From Apoderus coryli (Eukaryota > Arthropoda > Insecta > Coleoptera > Attelabidae), in the NCBI GenBank assembly GCA_911728435.2, contig OU452213.1, positions 6,303,834 to 6,367,833 on the forward strand: a DNA stretch of 64,000 bases, given 5' to 3'. Within the stretch, counting starts at the first letter, position 1; each line of letters starts with the position of its first letter. This document shows, piece by piece, positions 12,552 to 24,709 of this stretch. Made by a program: the position numbers and the translations under genes. The notes beneath the pieces are model-generated. The model saw only the letters and a program-made list of their open reading frames with translations. It did not search any database and was not told the origin of the DNA.

Positions 12552-13406
12552 TACCTACGATACGAACCCGACAAACGTACCAACCTGTAGGTTTTTAACA
12601 TAAACAATGTTTTTATAAAATTAACCACTGGCTGCATAGGAGTTAGTGACACTTTTTATCCCCCTATTTTTTACGCCACTGAATTAAATATATTTTTTTT
12701 TAAATTCCCTGTTTATTTTTGCTTAAAAAAATAATAACTTGTCATGGGTCTAAAGTACCCACATTTTTTTTTATAATAATAAATGAATTTATATCCTAGG
12801 TGGATTGAATACAGTTTTATTTCAATTTCAAAGCAAAATAGAGCGTATTATTTTTACTAAAAATGCGTCGTCTGTTGTCTGACGTCTTTTAAGCCGGATA
12901 TGGATATGTACATTATAGTACCCTTTCTTACTAAGCGCGTAGATATGTCTTTTTTCCTCTGTATAACGTTTAAACGAAAAAAAAAGTTCATATTATGTTA
13001 AAGTTGTTTTTTTTATTTATCTTGTACTTAGTTACTTGTTCTGACGTTACATCCAACTAAAATGGGACAAGTAGGTACTTATCTATATGTAAGTACCTAG
13101 TTATTGTGTTTTTAGTCAGTCAAGAAAACAAGTCCCGGGTTTATCAAGAAGAATTACTTTACAAATTGAAAGTATACTTAAAATCAAATAACAAACATAA
13201 CAAAGGCCAGTTTTACTTGAAGTTACAAGTTTTTTGATCTATCCTCGTCTCACCTCATCATAACCGTAACTTTATTAGTCACATCTAGGTACCTACATAG
13301 ATAAAATTACTGTATTATACCTATTATTGTTCCAGTTGTTTCTTATCAGTAATACTAGTAAACTAACGTAGTGGCTATAATAAGAAATAAGATAATAATC
13401 TCTTAC
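12552..13406. other. Intergenic or intronic DNA left of a minus-strand first exon
   Basis: If the exon at 13,407-13,506 is real, this stretch is its intron or beyond. I see no convincing second exon. Confidence 0.3.
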
Positions 13407-13506
13407 CAGATGTTTTATATTCTAAAATATCCTCGAGAGAGTTAACGCCTGCAGTCACCACTATTAATGAAATTATCACAACATACAACACAATAATATC
13501 CGCCAT
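13407..13506 (-). CDS. Candidate first coding exon of a secreted or membrane protein
   Basis: On the minus strand an ATG at 13,506 opens 33 codons: MADIIVLYVVIISLIVVTAG followed by VNSLEDILEYKTS. The start is a strongly hydrophobic stretch ending in small residues (TAG-V), which fits a signal peptide or N-terminal membrane anchor. The frame runs into CATCTG then GTAAGA, a near-consensus splice donor at 13,406, leaving the exon in phase 1. It would be transcribed away from the CFAP206 gene, so the 1.3 kb between them could hold two divergent promoters. The rest of the gene must lie further left; no partner exon was identified, so the product is unknown. A chance ORF cannot be excluded. Confidence 0.4.
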
Positions 13507-14798
13507 AGTCTATTCACATAAATTCACCAAATAATAAATTACCATTTTACGAATTTCGTTTCAATTAAAAGTCACTTTAAATTAAAAAAAAAATAAGGAC
13601 CTAGTTATCATGACGGATCACCACCCATAATTTCTGCATTAAATATTGTTCTACTATCGCCACAAACTCAACTACAAAGTTCACGTAGTCTCTTCGAAAC
13701 GTTCATGGTCTGACTATTATTTTCATTTTTGTTTTGTTGTTTCTTTTCGTTTCGTGTTGTTTTGTTTTCTTTGTTAGTGAGCGTGGTAGGAAATAAAGGG
13801 AGTTCTAGGAGGCCTACTTATGTGCATACAGTCTTTTGATGTTCAGTTGTTGCTACATTGTTGCCAAATTGACACTTAAAATTGTAACAGATCATAGTGA
13901 ACTTTCAAATGTATCAAAGATGTACCTAATGAATTACTAAATTTGCATTTTTTAAGTTCTGTAACTCTAAAGTTTGAAATATAGCCAATAGGATTTGTGC
14001 AACCACTATCACAACGATAACAACAACGTATGACACCAAATAATCAAAATAATACTTCATTTTATTATAAGACCCCATTCTTTCCTATTCAAAGAATGGT
14101 CATTTAAAATAATAAAGATATTCTCACAGCATTTTGTTCGCATAACAAGATAAAACATAAAATAAAATGGTCATGGTCTCGCTTTACTTTAAATCTGGCA
14201 GCTTTGCTATATAAACAATTTAATTTTAAATTTTTTACTGTCATGCCATCTCGTGGCTAAAAGATAAATCTGAATGGTTGTATCCTATGTAGAATACTCG
14301 ATCAATTTTACTGTAATTAAAAAACTTTAACTTCGATAATACCAGAAAATCAGAAGTATACTGTGATACCTTGCGATCCACATATTATACAGTAAGCACA
14401 CGGGAAAGGCATATCAATCTTAATTTATTTGGTGTTTTTGTTTGAATGTTATGATTTTTTCGTCGCCATAGTTAGGCAAACTTAGTTACATGTATTTTGT
14501 GTTGCATAACAATCTATAGTGAAGCGAAACGCCACTCATAAATCGATAAAACCTGAAGGATTATTTTTTAGAAAAATCACTCGCATTATATGTGACTTTT
14601 GGTTTAAAGTTGAGGGTTTTTTAGCTTTCTTAGGTCACTATTAAATTGAGAGGCATTAAAGTCCCAGAAGTTAACCTACAGACATGGCAACGCTTATTGT
14701 CCCTATCAACTGTCAAACAAATTTTCAAATTTTTATTCTATAAAAACAATAAATTTTATTGATCAAACCGAGTAATTCTTGTCCAACTAATAATAAAA
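13507..14798. promoter_or_regulatory. Likely divergent intergenic/promoter region
   Basis: A gene-free stretch between the putative minus-strand exon and the start of CFAP206. No specific promoter element can be named with confidence. The role is inferred from position only. Confidence 0.25.
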
Positions 14799-17700
14799 AT
14801 GAACCATTTAGACGAAGAAAATTCTTACATTCGTAATATTATCAAAGAAATTTTACGAGAATGTGGGCCAAAGAAGATACCAGTGAACAAGAACTTTGTC
14901 ACATACTATGTACCTATTATTGTAAATTAATTTATTTTAATATGATTTAAAATATTGTACCATATTTTAGACGAAACTCCATCTTCTAGACCCAAACTGG
15001 GGCATTTCCAACGACATTATTAGTCAAAGAGCAAATGTTCAAAACTTTGTTAAATACGTGATAACCGAACTGAGCTATCAAAACACTGAAAAAACCACTA
15101 CTTTAAAGATGCAGTTCTATTTCTCGTGTATTATGGATAAAATCAATTTGGCTGTAACTAATAACAGAGATGATATTTTAAAACGGTTACTACCATTGAA
15201 AATTAGAATTGCCAACCACTCAAATATTACTGAGAAGGTTGAATTGGACAAAATCTATAGGTTAATTGTTTATTACATCGCTCTGGTGTCTGGAATGGGA
15301 GATCCAACTAAAAGAAAAGTAAACAAGCAAGGTACCTATTTAATAGTTGCTTGTTTTGAATATAATTTTAGGTATATGAGGAAATAATGGTAGCTTTAAA
15401 AAGTATTTTACAATACAGGGAACTGTCAGACTTTAGCAATGAATCGAAAGCAGTTAAGGACGATACTTTGGTGTATTGGACTAAAATCGTTACAGGCATT
15501 AGGCTATTTAATAGGGACTGTGATAAAGGTGGTGAAGGAATTGAAGACTGTAAGTATGATTACCTACTTAATAGACTACAATGAACAAAATTTACTTACT
15601 TTGTATCCTACTTTGGGTGGCATTCGTTATACCTCAGTTCCAAATATGACAAAAAAGTAAATTTACATTTTTCAAATAACAAACAAACGAACGAAGGTGT
15701 CCAAAAAATATTCTGCAAATAAATATTTTATAATTTCTAAACAAATGTCGCTATCATAATAAACTATGACTTCCATTCTGTGACAGTTGACGTCTGACGT
15801 ATTACAAATAGAGTTGCGCTATTATCGATAGTTTAGCGATATTTGGTGATTATTCACGTATTCTAGTGCCCACGCTGTTACGCCGGGCGATAGAAGTGGT
15901 AAAGGAAGCCGTGCAAAATGCTTTAGTCCTCGTGATGGATAAAGTTAATACTTTAACAACAGTCGTGGATAAATGTTATGTGATTACTCATACCCGAGAG
16001 AGTTTTGCAATGGTTTTAGATATACCGAACCAAATGCACAAAAAAGGTTTCGAAATTGAAAAAACCAAAGATTTGTTGGTACTGTTTCGGCAATATGAAC
16101 TGCTGTTAAGGTGGTATAGAACAGCACAGAAGTATTGTAGACTAAATTTTGATTTATTGCAGAAATATTATCGAAGAAATTGATACCTTATTTGATAGAA
16201 CGGAAGGAATTATTCATTCTATTCAGAAGGTTATGCAAAAGATTCATGGGACTGTTTATATGAAAATCGCCATTCCTGTCGATATAATATTTGTAAGTTT
16301 ATTGCTAACTTTGCAAAAGAGTGCGTCAGCTGACTTGTATGTATTTTTTGAGAACTGTCAAAATTGCCACCACTAGACGTTTTTCTTCCTTATATGATCA
16401 AAAAATGGCCGCTTTTGACACTTGAAGACCACAATAGCATTTTTTTTTCAGCCATTTTTTGAACAATTAGCAAACATTTGGACAAGTTTACAAGATCAAG
16501 TGATATTGTTAGCACGATTTAATGAAACTGTATACAATTTGGAAACATATTCGAAGGCAGTTGTGTATAATAAATTCCAGTTCGAGCAAATTATTGGCGA
16601 TAGTTATGCAACGGATGCTGAGCGACTGGAACAAACTGCCGGGTTTCGATTACACTCCAATAATCCCGATGTTGAAATCATCAATATGAACAGTTTTGCT
16701 AATATCGATGCAGTCAGACTGCAGGTATACTGTGTGGATTGTTGAAAAAAAAAGGGGCTCACGATAACAAGTTGTTGTTTATTTTAGTATTTAGGATTCT
16801 GTTGTTGGAAGTTAGTTGAATGTAACGGAGCGTTAATCCCAGGCAATCCTAGTATGGGTATTGCGAAATATAAGGAAATGTATTTTGTATTTTCCACGCC
16901 TGAAGCGTGTATGGGGTTCTGCAGAAGGCCTAGGGAGTAAGTCCCTATTAAATCTCTATTCAAAGGAGATAAAAATTGTTGTGGTGTTTTTCTTTCAGTT
17001 ATGTATTTCTGGTTTTGGAATTAGCTAGACGGAAGCCGCAGTTGATACATTTCCTGCAAATTGAGGATCAAATGAAGATTGTTCACGATATTGGCAGGTA
17101 TAAAACTGAATTGAACCCGTTTTTAAGACTTGAATAGAACGAATCAAAGCCGGGTATTGATACTTTTGATGAAGCTGAAGTTTATAACACATTTTCTTCG
17201 TTCCACCGAGGATTAATGTACATTAATCTTTGCTTCCACCATACTAGATATTATAGGTTAGGATATCTTCGAGTGCTTCAACAAATTTCACACTGATGCA
17301 TTATATTTTTATCAATAAATATGTCATAAAAATTATGTTAAAATTGGTTTGCACTTTTTTCTCTGATTGTTCCGTTTATCTTTATAACCAATCAATAAGA
17401 TTCCTTCCTTCTTTTTATGTCATTGCATAGAGTCCTGCTTGGACTAGCGTCTAGGGTTCCACTTTGGCTCCTGCGATTTTTAGGTTATGTATGTTGTTTT
17501 CCTTTGTCAGGTTGTGTTGTTACTTGTAATGTTGATAATATATTGGATTGTTGCCTCCAAATTGTTAAGTTATACGATGTGAAAAAGTAGCATTTGAAAT
17601 CTGTATGTGTCAACTTTATAAATCTCGTAAAATGAAGGCACTAGGATTGCCCTTTTTCGATTATTATCTTGCGGAACGTACCTTGTTGAGTACCATGGCT

Positions 17701-18942
17701 TTAAATCTAGGGATTTTATAGCTACAACTAATGCACTGCAGGGGAGTAACTTGACACCACTTATATTTTTAATATACGTCAATGATATCACTGAGAATGT
17801 ATCTAGTTCATGCCTCCTGTTCGCTGATGACCTGAAGCTGTTCAAGTTAATACGAAATCCCTTGGATTGTGAGCAGCTCCGGATGGACTTTGTGGCGCTG
17901 GAGTGTTGGCGTGCAGGTAACAGTCTTCCACTTAAGGCATTGAAATGTACCTACCTCGTTTACTAATATTGGCCTCTTATAGCCCTTTACTAGTCGTGGG
18001 TGCAGTCAAACTTGGAATATGCGTCTGTCGTATAGTCACCGATTTACCGAACATCTATCGATAAACTTGAGCAGGTCCAGCGTAAGTTTTTTAAGTACAT
18101 TTCGTAGAAGATAATTTGTATTTTAATCTACCTCTATCAGTTAACATATTTACACGATGATACTAACAAAAATAAGAGATATACAAAATTTGTTCGCTTC
18201 TAAATAGAAGCGTGTGAAATAAGATAAATTTTTTTTTATCTTATTTCACAATTTCAAACTTATAATACTTTTCCCGCCATATGTATTGCGCATGTGGGAA
18301 TCGAAGGAGCCAAAGTGGAATCCTTCCCCCTAGTCCTGCTTGGGGGGTTGTCTCCTAGTGATTCCATGCTTAAAAGGCCCATGCCACCATTGTTTCGCAT
18401 GATCAAGTTTTCGCCGAAAAGGCGTGAAAAAACTGCATAGTCTGGTTATGTTATTTATTGAACTTTAGTCAATATTAAGTAATGCTTGTAAACATGATTT
18501 AAATTATTTGTCAGACTTGTAGAAAAGCAAGTGGAAGCTGCAAAACTATGTTTGGAAAAGGAGATTCAAACTGATGATCATATCGATGAAGGATCTAAGA
18601 TTGATTATACGTATCGATGGAATGTTTGGGATCTTAAACGGCAAGCGTTAAATATGGTAAATAACTAAGTGCTAACGTTCGTGGATGTCGTGAACTTATA
18701 TTATAAACTGTGTTTGTTTGTAGGCGAATATATCGAAATGCCAGACGCACTCCACGCAAACTAACATGTCGTTCTTCAGGAAATCTATTAAGAACCAAAC
18801 AGTGAAGACGAAAAATGTCGAACAACAGACTAAGAAAGACAATTATACAAATGTACCGACACCATCGACGTTTATTTATGGCTTGAAAGGTAGAAAAGAT
18901 GATAAACAGTTTAAAATTGATCTGACGCAATGGGAGAGCTAA
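14799..18942 (+). CDS. CFAP206: CFAP206, cilia- and flagella-associated protein 206 (10 exons, 630 aa)
   Basis: My exon model, with consistent phase at every junction: 14,799-14,909; 14,971-15,318; 15,372-15,549; 15,867-16,110; 16,163-16,292; 16,452-16,724; 16,788-16,936; 16,999-17,097; 18,515-18,656; 18,724-18,942. It gives 1,893 nt, i.e. 630 residues plus TAA, close to the ~620 residues of animal CFAP206. Recognisable blocks are LLDPNWGISND and VQNFVKY near the N terminus, KMQVYF-like KMQFYFSC, SILQYRELSDF, the central HSNNPDVEII, YLGFCCWKLVECNGALIPGNP, VFSTPEACMGFC, YTYRWNVWDLKRQAL, and the C-terminal TFIYGLKGRKDDKQ. In this family the protein docks radial spoke 2 and dynein c on axonemal doublets; in insects that means sperm flagella and sensory cilia. 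Donors of introns 1 (GTACCT) and 2 (GTAAAC) are weak. Intron 8 (1.4 kb) holds retroelement debris. Confidence 0.9.
17640..18115 (+). pseudogene. Non-LTR RT fragment inside CFAP206 intron 8
   Basis: Same strand as the host gene. The frame 17,751-17,966 holds TPLIFLIYVNDI and an intact LLFADDLKLF box. After stops, a further piece near 18,005-18,110 reads SNLEYASVV, then LEQVQRKFFKYIS, the usual post-RT block. Both ends are missing. Short inverted matches flank it (around TTCCACTTTGGCTCCT at 17,458 and its complement at about 18,310), so the fragment may lie inside a larger repeat. Confidence 0.75.
18190..18262. repeat. Short AT-rich hairpin in intron 8
   Basis: AAATAAGATAAATTT is followed directly by its near-perfect inverted complement (AAATTTATCTTATTT in register), giving a stem of about 15 bp. 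Confidence 0.5.
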
Positions 18943-18960
18943 ATTATGGTGTATTTTTAT

Positions 18961-18966
18961 AATAAA
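18961..18966 (+). terminator. Likely CFAP206 polyadenylation signal
   Basis: AATAAA lies 19 bp after the CFAP206 stop codon, a plausible but very close signal. Confidence 0.5.
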
Positions 18967-19424
18967 TACTTATAAATGATGCAAAAATTGTTTTAATAAC
19001 TCCTTAAATTTCGTTGATCATGCTTTCCTTAGTACTTATTGATTTTAAGGTCCGTTAATATGCTTATTTTCATAAAATCAAGGAGGGTGGCCAGGGCTGC
19101 CGAGAGGGACTGTTTAGCCTTTCGGGTCCTTTCAAAATGGGAAACTAAATAGTAATAATCCCTTAACTAGGACCCGAGCATTTTTCACCTTTCATAATGA
19201 CGTGACACTGTTTTTGCAACAATTGACAAAGAAGTAAAAACCAAGGAAATTTTTGGGTGGTTTTTTGTCTTCTGTATTTAATATTTAGTGAGTTTTTTTT
19301 GTACATTTGATTATTCTTAATAAGTGTTTGGAATAGTATTCGAGTTATTAACGTTAGTAACTGGATTATTATTGTGTTTGATGATTTCTTAGAATGGCAT
19401 GTGTTTCACCCTAGTTCGTTACAC
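18967..19424. other. Intergenic DNA
   Basis: No gene or repeat recognised between the CFAP206 3' end and the next retroelement. Confidence 0.4.
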
Positions 19425-21193
19425 AATCTGTTGTCCAGTCTGATTTCCGCGAAAAGCATAGTACTACCACAGCATTGCTAAGGGTGGTCGACGACAAGCA
19501 AGTGCAATGGATAAATCGCAACTTGTAATGCTTGCTTTATTGGATCAAAGCAAGGCTTTTGATCTGGTCAACTTCAAGCTGCTAATTAGCAAGCTAAAAT
19601 ATCTTGGTTTTGATGATGCCTCGCTGGATTGGTTTCGAAGTTATCTGACAAATAGGAGACAAAAAGTTAAGCTTGGTCTGACGAACTATTCGGGGTTTGG
19701 CGTGACGAAAAGTGGAGTCTCCCAGGGTAGCATTTTGGTCCCAGTCTTGTTCCTGATTTTTACATTCGATGTGACGTCGGTCGTGCATGTTTGCGGATGA
19801 TATACAGTTTGATATGCCTTTTACTTTATTGCATGCAGAGTATGCTGTGAATAGGTTGAATTCGGATCTGCGAGGCTTCTCAGAGTGGTGCAGCGACAAT
19901 GGCCTGCGAATAAACCCTAAGAAATCGGTAGCTTTATGCGTCCGTAGCGATAGGCAAAGAAATTTTGTCTTGCGGAATTTTAATCTTGCTATAAATAACG
20001 AAAATATCGTATGGGTAGAGAAGTCGCGAGATCTTGGTTTGATTATGGATAATAATTTAAAGTTCAGCGATCATTGTAATGTCGTCTATCGGAATTCTTT
20101 CTTTAAGCTTAAGTGCCTTTATCATTTGCAAAATTTACTTGATGAGTCTACGAAATTGAGGCTGATCAAGGCGCTTATTTATCCAAATATAGATTATTGC
20201 TCGCAGGTCTATCATTTTTTGATGCAGTACAATAAAAACAAAATACAGAGGGTGCAGAATGCCTGTGTTAGGTTTATTTGTGAGGTCCCATACAGACACC
20301 ATATTACTCCATTTTTGGAACGGTTGCACGAACCTAAGATACATTTCCGTTTAGAATATATGTTCCTAGTTTTACTTCATAAAATTTATAATAGTCATAC
20401 CCCTTTATATTTGTATAATTTGTTCTTTGAATAAAAAATGACTTTTATTCTTAGAATTTGTTAAGTAGGTCAGCTTGCATAGGGATGCTAACGATACTTT
20501 GAGAGTATCGATACTTTTGCTGCAGTATCGAGTATTTTTGGCATCGATACTTTTAGAACGATACCAAGTTGGTATCGATACTTTCGTAGCAGTATCCGTA
20601 TCGAAAATAATTATTGTACATTATACTGCCACCACCAATTCTTAATTATTTTGTAGTTTTTTTTTTTGTGATCAACACACTCAGAAGCGTGGAGACCACT
20701 GAACTGTCCTATGTTATGTAACACAAAATGTAAACACAGTTTTATTGTTAAAAGTGTTGTGTACAGTTTCGATACCGATACCTAAGAGTATAGATACTTT
20801 TTAGACAAGTATCGGTAGGAATCGATACTTGGTAAAAAGTATCGGTATCGATACTTTTTATTTTTTTAGCATCCCTAGCTGTGCAGTGTTAATGTTCGTA
20901 GATTCATTTAACATACCTCAACATGCCACTGTTAAATTCGAGGTATCTTTTTCATATGTAGCACCCTCACTGTTAGAGTGCAGGACCAACTTGATGTACC
21001 GTTAGCAGCTTTTAAGCGACATTTAAGATTGTTGTTTTTTTAATCATGCTTAGTTGATTGTTATAGTTGCGTAGAAATAATAATAAATTAAGTAACACTT
21101 TTTTTTCATAGTTGTTAAGGTAGAGTGGAAGAATGGCATTTGCCAAACCTCAACTTGTATTTCACAATAAATCATTTATTTATTTATTTAATT
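19425..21193 (+). pseudogene. Non-LTR retrotransposon RT pseudogene (group 3), interrupted by a MITE
   Basis: Coding-like sequence begins near 19,435 (QSDFREKHSTTTALL), passes a stop, then continues at 19,507-19,800 (LLDQSKAFDLVNF, SGVSQGSILVP). A frameshift near 19,790 sits immediately before the catalytic box, which continues in the 19,787-20,434 frame (MFADDIQ, LRINPKKSVAL, LIYPNIDYCSQVY, LYLYNLFFE). The C-terminal part resumes only after the 398-bp insertion at 20,480-20,877, with VRRFI at about 20,897 and decayed sequence to a TTTA-repeat tail at about 21,177-21,193. Close in pattern to the copy at 7.6-9.2 kb. Confidence 0.85.
20480..20877. mobile_element. hAT-like MITE with TAGGGATGCTAA terminal repeats
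   Basis: The left end TAGGGATGCTAA (20,480) is the inverse of the right end TTAGCATCCCTA (ending 20,877). The inner flanks are packed with GTATCGATACTTT-type subterminal repeats in both orientations. The terminal sequence resembles hAT-superfamily ends. Flanking bases GCTTGCA and GCTGTGCA look like an 8-bp target duplication with one base lost on the left. No transposase: non-autonomous, inserted in the 3' part of a group 3 retroelement. Confidence 0.75.
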
Positions 21194-21606
21194 CAAATGA
21201 AAAACACCCCTTAGTTTTAAATTTATCTTTATTATCATATATTTTTAATTATTACTAATATTTAGAAGTACAAACACGGAATTATAATAATACGAACATT
21301 AACCTACATAAAATTAAAGACTTTTTTTGCATCGATGCATACACGTAAGCAAATATTTGGAAAACAGGAAAGTTACAGTTCAAAATGACCCTTCGAGCAC
21401 TTACTCAACATTATTTATTATCAAGCAACTTCCCAATCTCCAAACTTTAAGCTCACATTCTATGCAACTCTAAATTTGAAACACAAATATGTCAATAATA
21501 ACGATATTACATCGACAGTCACGCATCTGAAATACAAATAAAAAATTATACAAAATAAAAAAAATAATTACCAACTGGTTATTATCATTACAATTAGAAA
21601 AAATAT

Positions 21607-24600
21607 TTAACTGATGAAATGGGTTTTCAAATATTTCATCATACCAAACGTTCGGAAACGTTTCGTACCGATGACTTTCATCAGAGCATCATCGCAGATG
21701 GCGTATTGTTTGTTTTTCGGGTCGTACAAGTTCTTTTCTTTGATAATTGACCATACTTTTTTGACAACTTCGTGACGAGCCATCGATTCAGCACCAACTA
21801 ATGCGGCTAGTTCCGGTGATAGTTGCAGTGCTTTGGTGTAACCACTGCCTTTTTTAGCACCGCCAGCGCCTTTCTTTGCGCCAGCTTTCTTCTTGCCCCA
21901 ATCTTCGTCTGAGTCTGATTCGGAACCCTTCTTCTTTTTGGGTGGTAATTTCCTTGTTTTAGCTGGTTTGCCAGCTTTTTTCGGCGAGTATTCTTCCTCG
22001 GAATCACCTTCTTCACTGTGTTCACTTGCAGATTCGTCCTCTGACACTTTTTTTGCCTTTTTGGCTGGTGGCTTCTTACCGGTTGATCCACGCTTCTTCT
22101 TCTTCTTATCTTCTTCGGAGTCCTCCTCCTAAGAAGAAATACATCATTACTTGACTGTTCACTTTCAACTATTTGAGAATTAATTAAATTAATGTATTTT
22201 TGATGAAGGATTTTTCAGTCAAAATTAATCTAGTTTTGAACAATTTAACCCTTCGATCCAAAAATAACATACGAAAAATGTAATGCTAAAATTTCAGATA
22301 AATATTTAGACTTACTTCTTCCTCCTCTTCCTCGTCTTCTTCCTCTTCCTCCTCCTCCTCTTCTTCTTCGTCTTCAGAGTCACCCTTCTTGCCCTTCTTT
22401 TTGCCACCAGCGGCACCTCCCTTCTTGGAGTTGACAAACTCCATAACTAGATCGTCAATTTCCTTCTTTCTCGACTGCAGTTTCACATCTAATTTCTCCT
22501 CTAATTCCTGTCGGACCTTTTTGGCTGTTGTCGATGCCAAATCCGCATCCTTAAGGATAGCTGAATTCAAATGAAATCAAATTGTTAGGCTCAATTATCA
22601 GAACGACTACAAAACAAATTTTCTACAACGTACCAAAGCCTGAGGTATTTTATTAAATTTAGAGAAAAGAAAGTTGAGTTATTAATTTGTGAGCCGGTGG
22701 TCGAAGGTTCTGGTTTAAATTGAGGCTCTAATTTTCTGTCCTATAAATATCCGATCTACGTAACTGATTATAATTGAAATGATGCATGATGTGCAATTAT
22801 GAAATGGAAGGGGGCTGGAATAGATATTGATGAATTAAAAAAAACTGGATTCCTTCTCAAACCAACATAGAGACGGCAAATTGCTACGAGTGCGCTGAAG
22901 TTCATTCCGAAAACTGACTTGGAGAACTATATGTTTCAGGATGTGGACGCACCAATGGCACTGTACTGTCATTAAATTCGTATTACTTCAGAGGATGCTA
23001 CATTATTAATTATTACCAAGTCGTATATTTATGGAACAGACCCCGTATAACATGCAATACAATTTCTCATATTAAACTACCTGGGGATTTTGAAATAAAA
23101 CCTTATTTCTAAAGATACAATAAATACTACCTTTGTTAGAACAAAATCGGGGATTGAATAGCGTTCCAAGTAAAAAAAGTGGTCAATAGGTTGAAATTCT
23201 TAACAAAACATCAAAGGTAGCCTGGCTTATTCTCATATAGCGGTTTGACAGAAATTAAACAGAAAAATAATTGAAGCGCTTGGCGGAAAAAGGTAACAAG
23301 CCACACTTCTCATAAAAATGAGAAATCTATCTTTGACTGTTGTTCTTAATGAAAGAAAGTGATCTGTGTTTAATCTTTCGTAATTAGATAATAGGTGTTT
23401 TGTAGTAGTTTGTAAATTTTCTTTTACGATTAAATTATATTGAATATTTTGCATTTTGCACAAAAGGCAATAAGCAACATCAGTATTTAAAATTGCGACA
23501 TGTGGCTTGTTACCTTTTGCCGCCAAGCTCTTCAATTTCAATACGAATATTTTTAAAAATTCATTCTAACATATAGAGAAATATTTATAAATTATAAAAA
23601 ATGCCAAAAATTCATGTGCTAGCTATTCACATTACAATGAGACAATCTACTGTATCTATGAACATACTATACATACACCTAACTATATACATAATAATTC
23701 TCTGTAGTTACTATAAATTATTAGAACAAAAAAAACTAATACTTTTGTAATAAGTCAAACTATTATATCTATGAACAGACTATACCACTAAATGTAAGAA
23801 AAATTAGGCAACCAACAAACCATATTAGGTACCTCAGTATTAGAACGACGATGAATGTACCTTACCTAACCAATCTCTAAAGTACCTACCTAAACACGTT
23901 GTAAGTAGCTACAAGCAAAATTTTTCAATGTACCAATTCATAATTTCACGATTTATTTATCTCAATTTAAAATAATTATATTTACGCATAAAATAAAAGT
24001 AAAACAGGCCAAAACCAGATAATAAAGTATAAAAGCGCGCCGAATCAGGTTTGATAAAAGGACGCTTACAAAACTAAATGACGCTAACTTTTAAAATCAT
24101 GTAACTCCTATAAACGTAATAAATATATAAAAGACCAACTAAACAAAATGTAGCTTAAACATTTCTCTCTCAAACAACCAAAGCACAAATTCATTATTGT
24201 AGTTATTATAATGAGAAATATTCTAAAATCCGAACGTATGCATAAGTAGATAGGTATAACCGACATGTTGTGTTCAAATTTATGAACATGGCATACAGAA
24301 CAATGCTACATCAATTTCAATAAACTTCCTTAAATACTGTGAAAACCTTGGAGACATGGTCCTACGAAAATCACAAATAAATTTCTACACCAACTTTGTC
24401 CAAGGCATTTTGTTGTAGCCCTAACACTTTCAAAAATATTTTCAATTTTAATAACGCACAAACAACATTTTACTGGTATAGCGTCGTTCGGCCATTGTTT
24501 ACCTAGCGAATGGTGTATGAGATATTCCTACAAGAGTAAAATGCCCGATTTTAACTGATAACCGATAAAAATCCATAGGGAAAAATTGTACAGAAAAAAA

Positions 24601-24709
24601 ATACAACACTAGTTTTCTAATTCTGACTTGTCTAAGTTAATTAATTAATGAAAAATTAACACTTACCGGCAATTTCTTTGCGAAGCTCTTCTTTAGATAT
24701 GTCTGCCAT
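21607..24709 (-). CDS. DEK_C/SWIB-domain chromatin protein, UAF30-like (3 exons, 269 aa)
   Basis: Exons on the minus strand: 24,709-24,667 (MADISKEELRKEIA), 22,560-22,316 and 22,128-21,607. All junctions are GT-AG (GTAAGT donors) and in phase, giving 810 nt including the stop. Residues ~4-60 form a DEK_C-type helical domain (AAILKDADLASTTAKKVRQ). Residues ~62-160 are an alternating basic/acidic low-complexity linker with a run of about 20 acidic residues and several KKKK clusters. Residues ~190-269 are a SWIB/MDM2-type domain (LSPELAALVG, IIKEKNLYDPKNKQ, TFGMMKYLKTHF). The combination matches UAF30/spp27-like upstream activation factor subunits, nuclear proteins linked to rRNA-gene and chromatin regulation; the function here is inferred. 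Intron 1 is 2.1 kb and holds a MITE. The ~400-bp 3' UTR region has AATAAAG (minus) near 21,221. Confidence 0.9.
23269..23538. mobile_element. MITE in intron 1 of the SWIB-domain gene
   Basis: The left end (23,269) AATTGAAGCGCTTGGCGG then AAAAAGGTAACAAGCCACA is mirrored at the right end (to 23,538) as an inverted repeat of about 40 bp with a few mismatches. The 270-bp element has no coding capacity. Superfamily not determined. Confidence 0.7.

Noticed and set aside
12841..12960. Minus-strand frame with basic residues considered as exon 2 of the gene starting at 13,506
   Set aside because: No convincing acceptor in phase and no recognisable domain; kept as intergenic.
22281..22340. Acidic repeat-like stretch as a microsatellite
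   Set aside because: It is the codon run for the acidic segment of exon 2 in the SWIB-domain gene, in frame and flanked by a proper donor.
21893..22574. Ser/Phe-rich plus-strand frames
   Set aside because: Reverse reading of the Lys/Glu-rich linker of the SWIB-domain gene.
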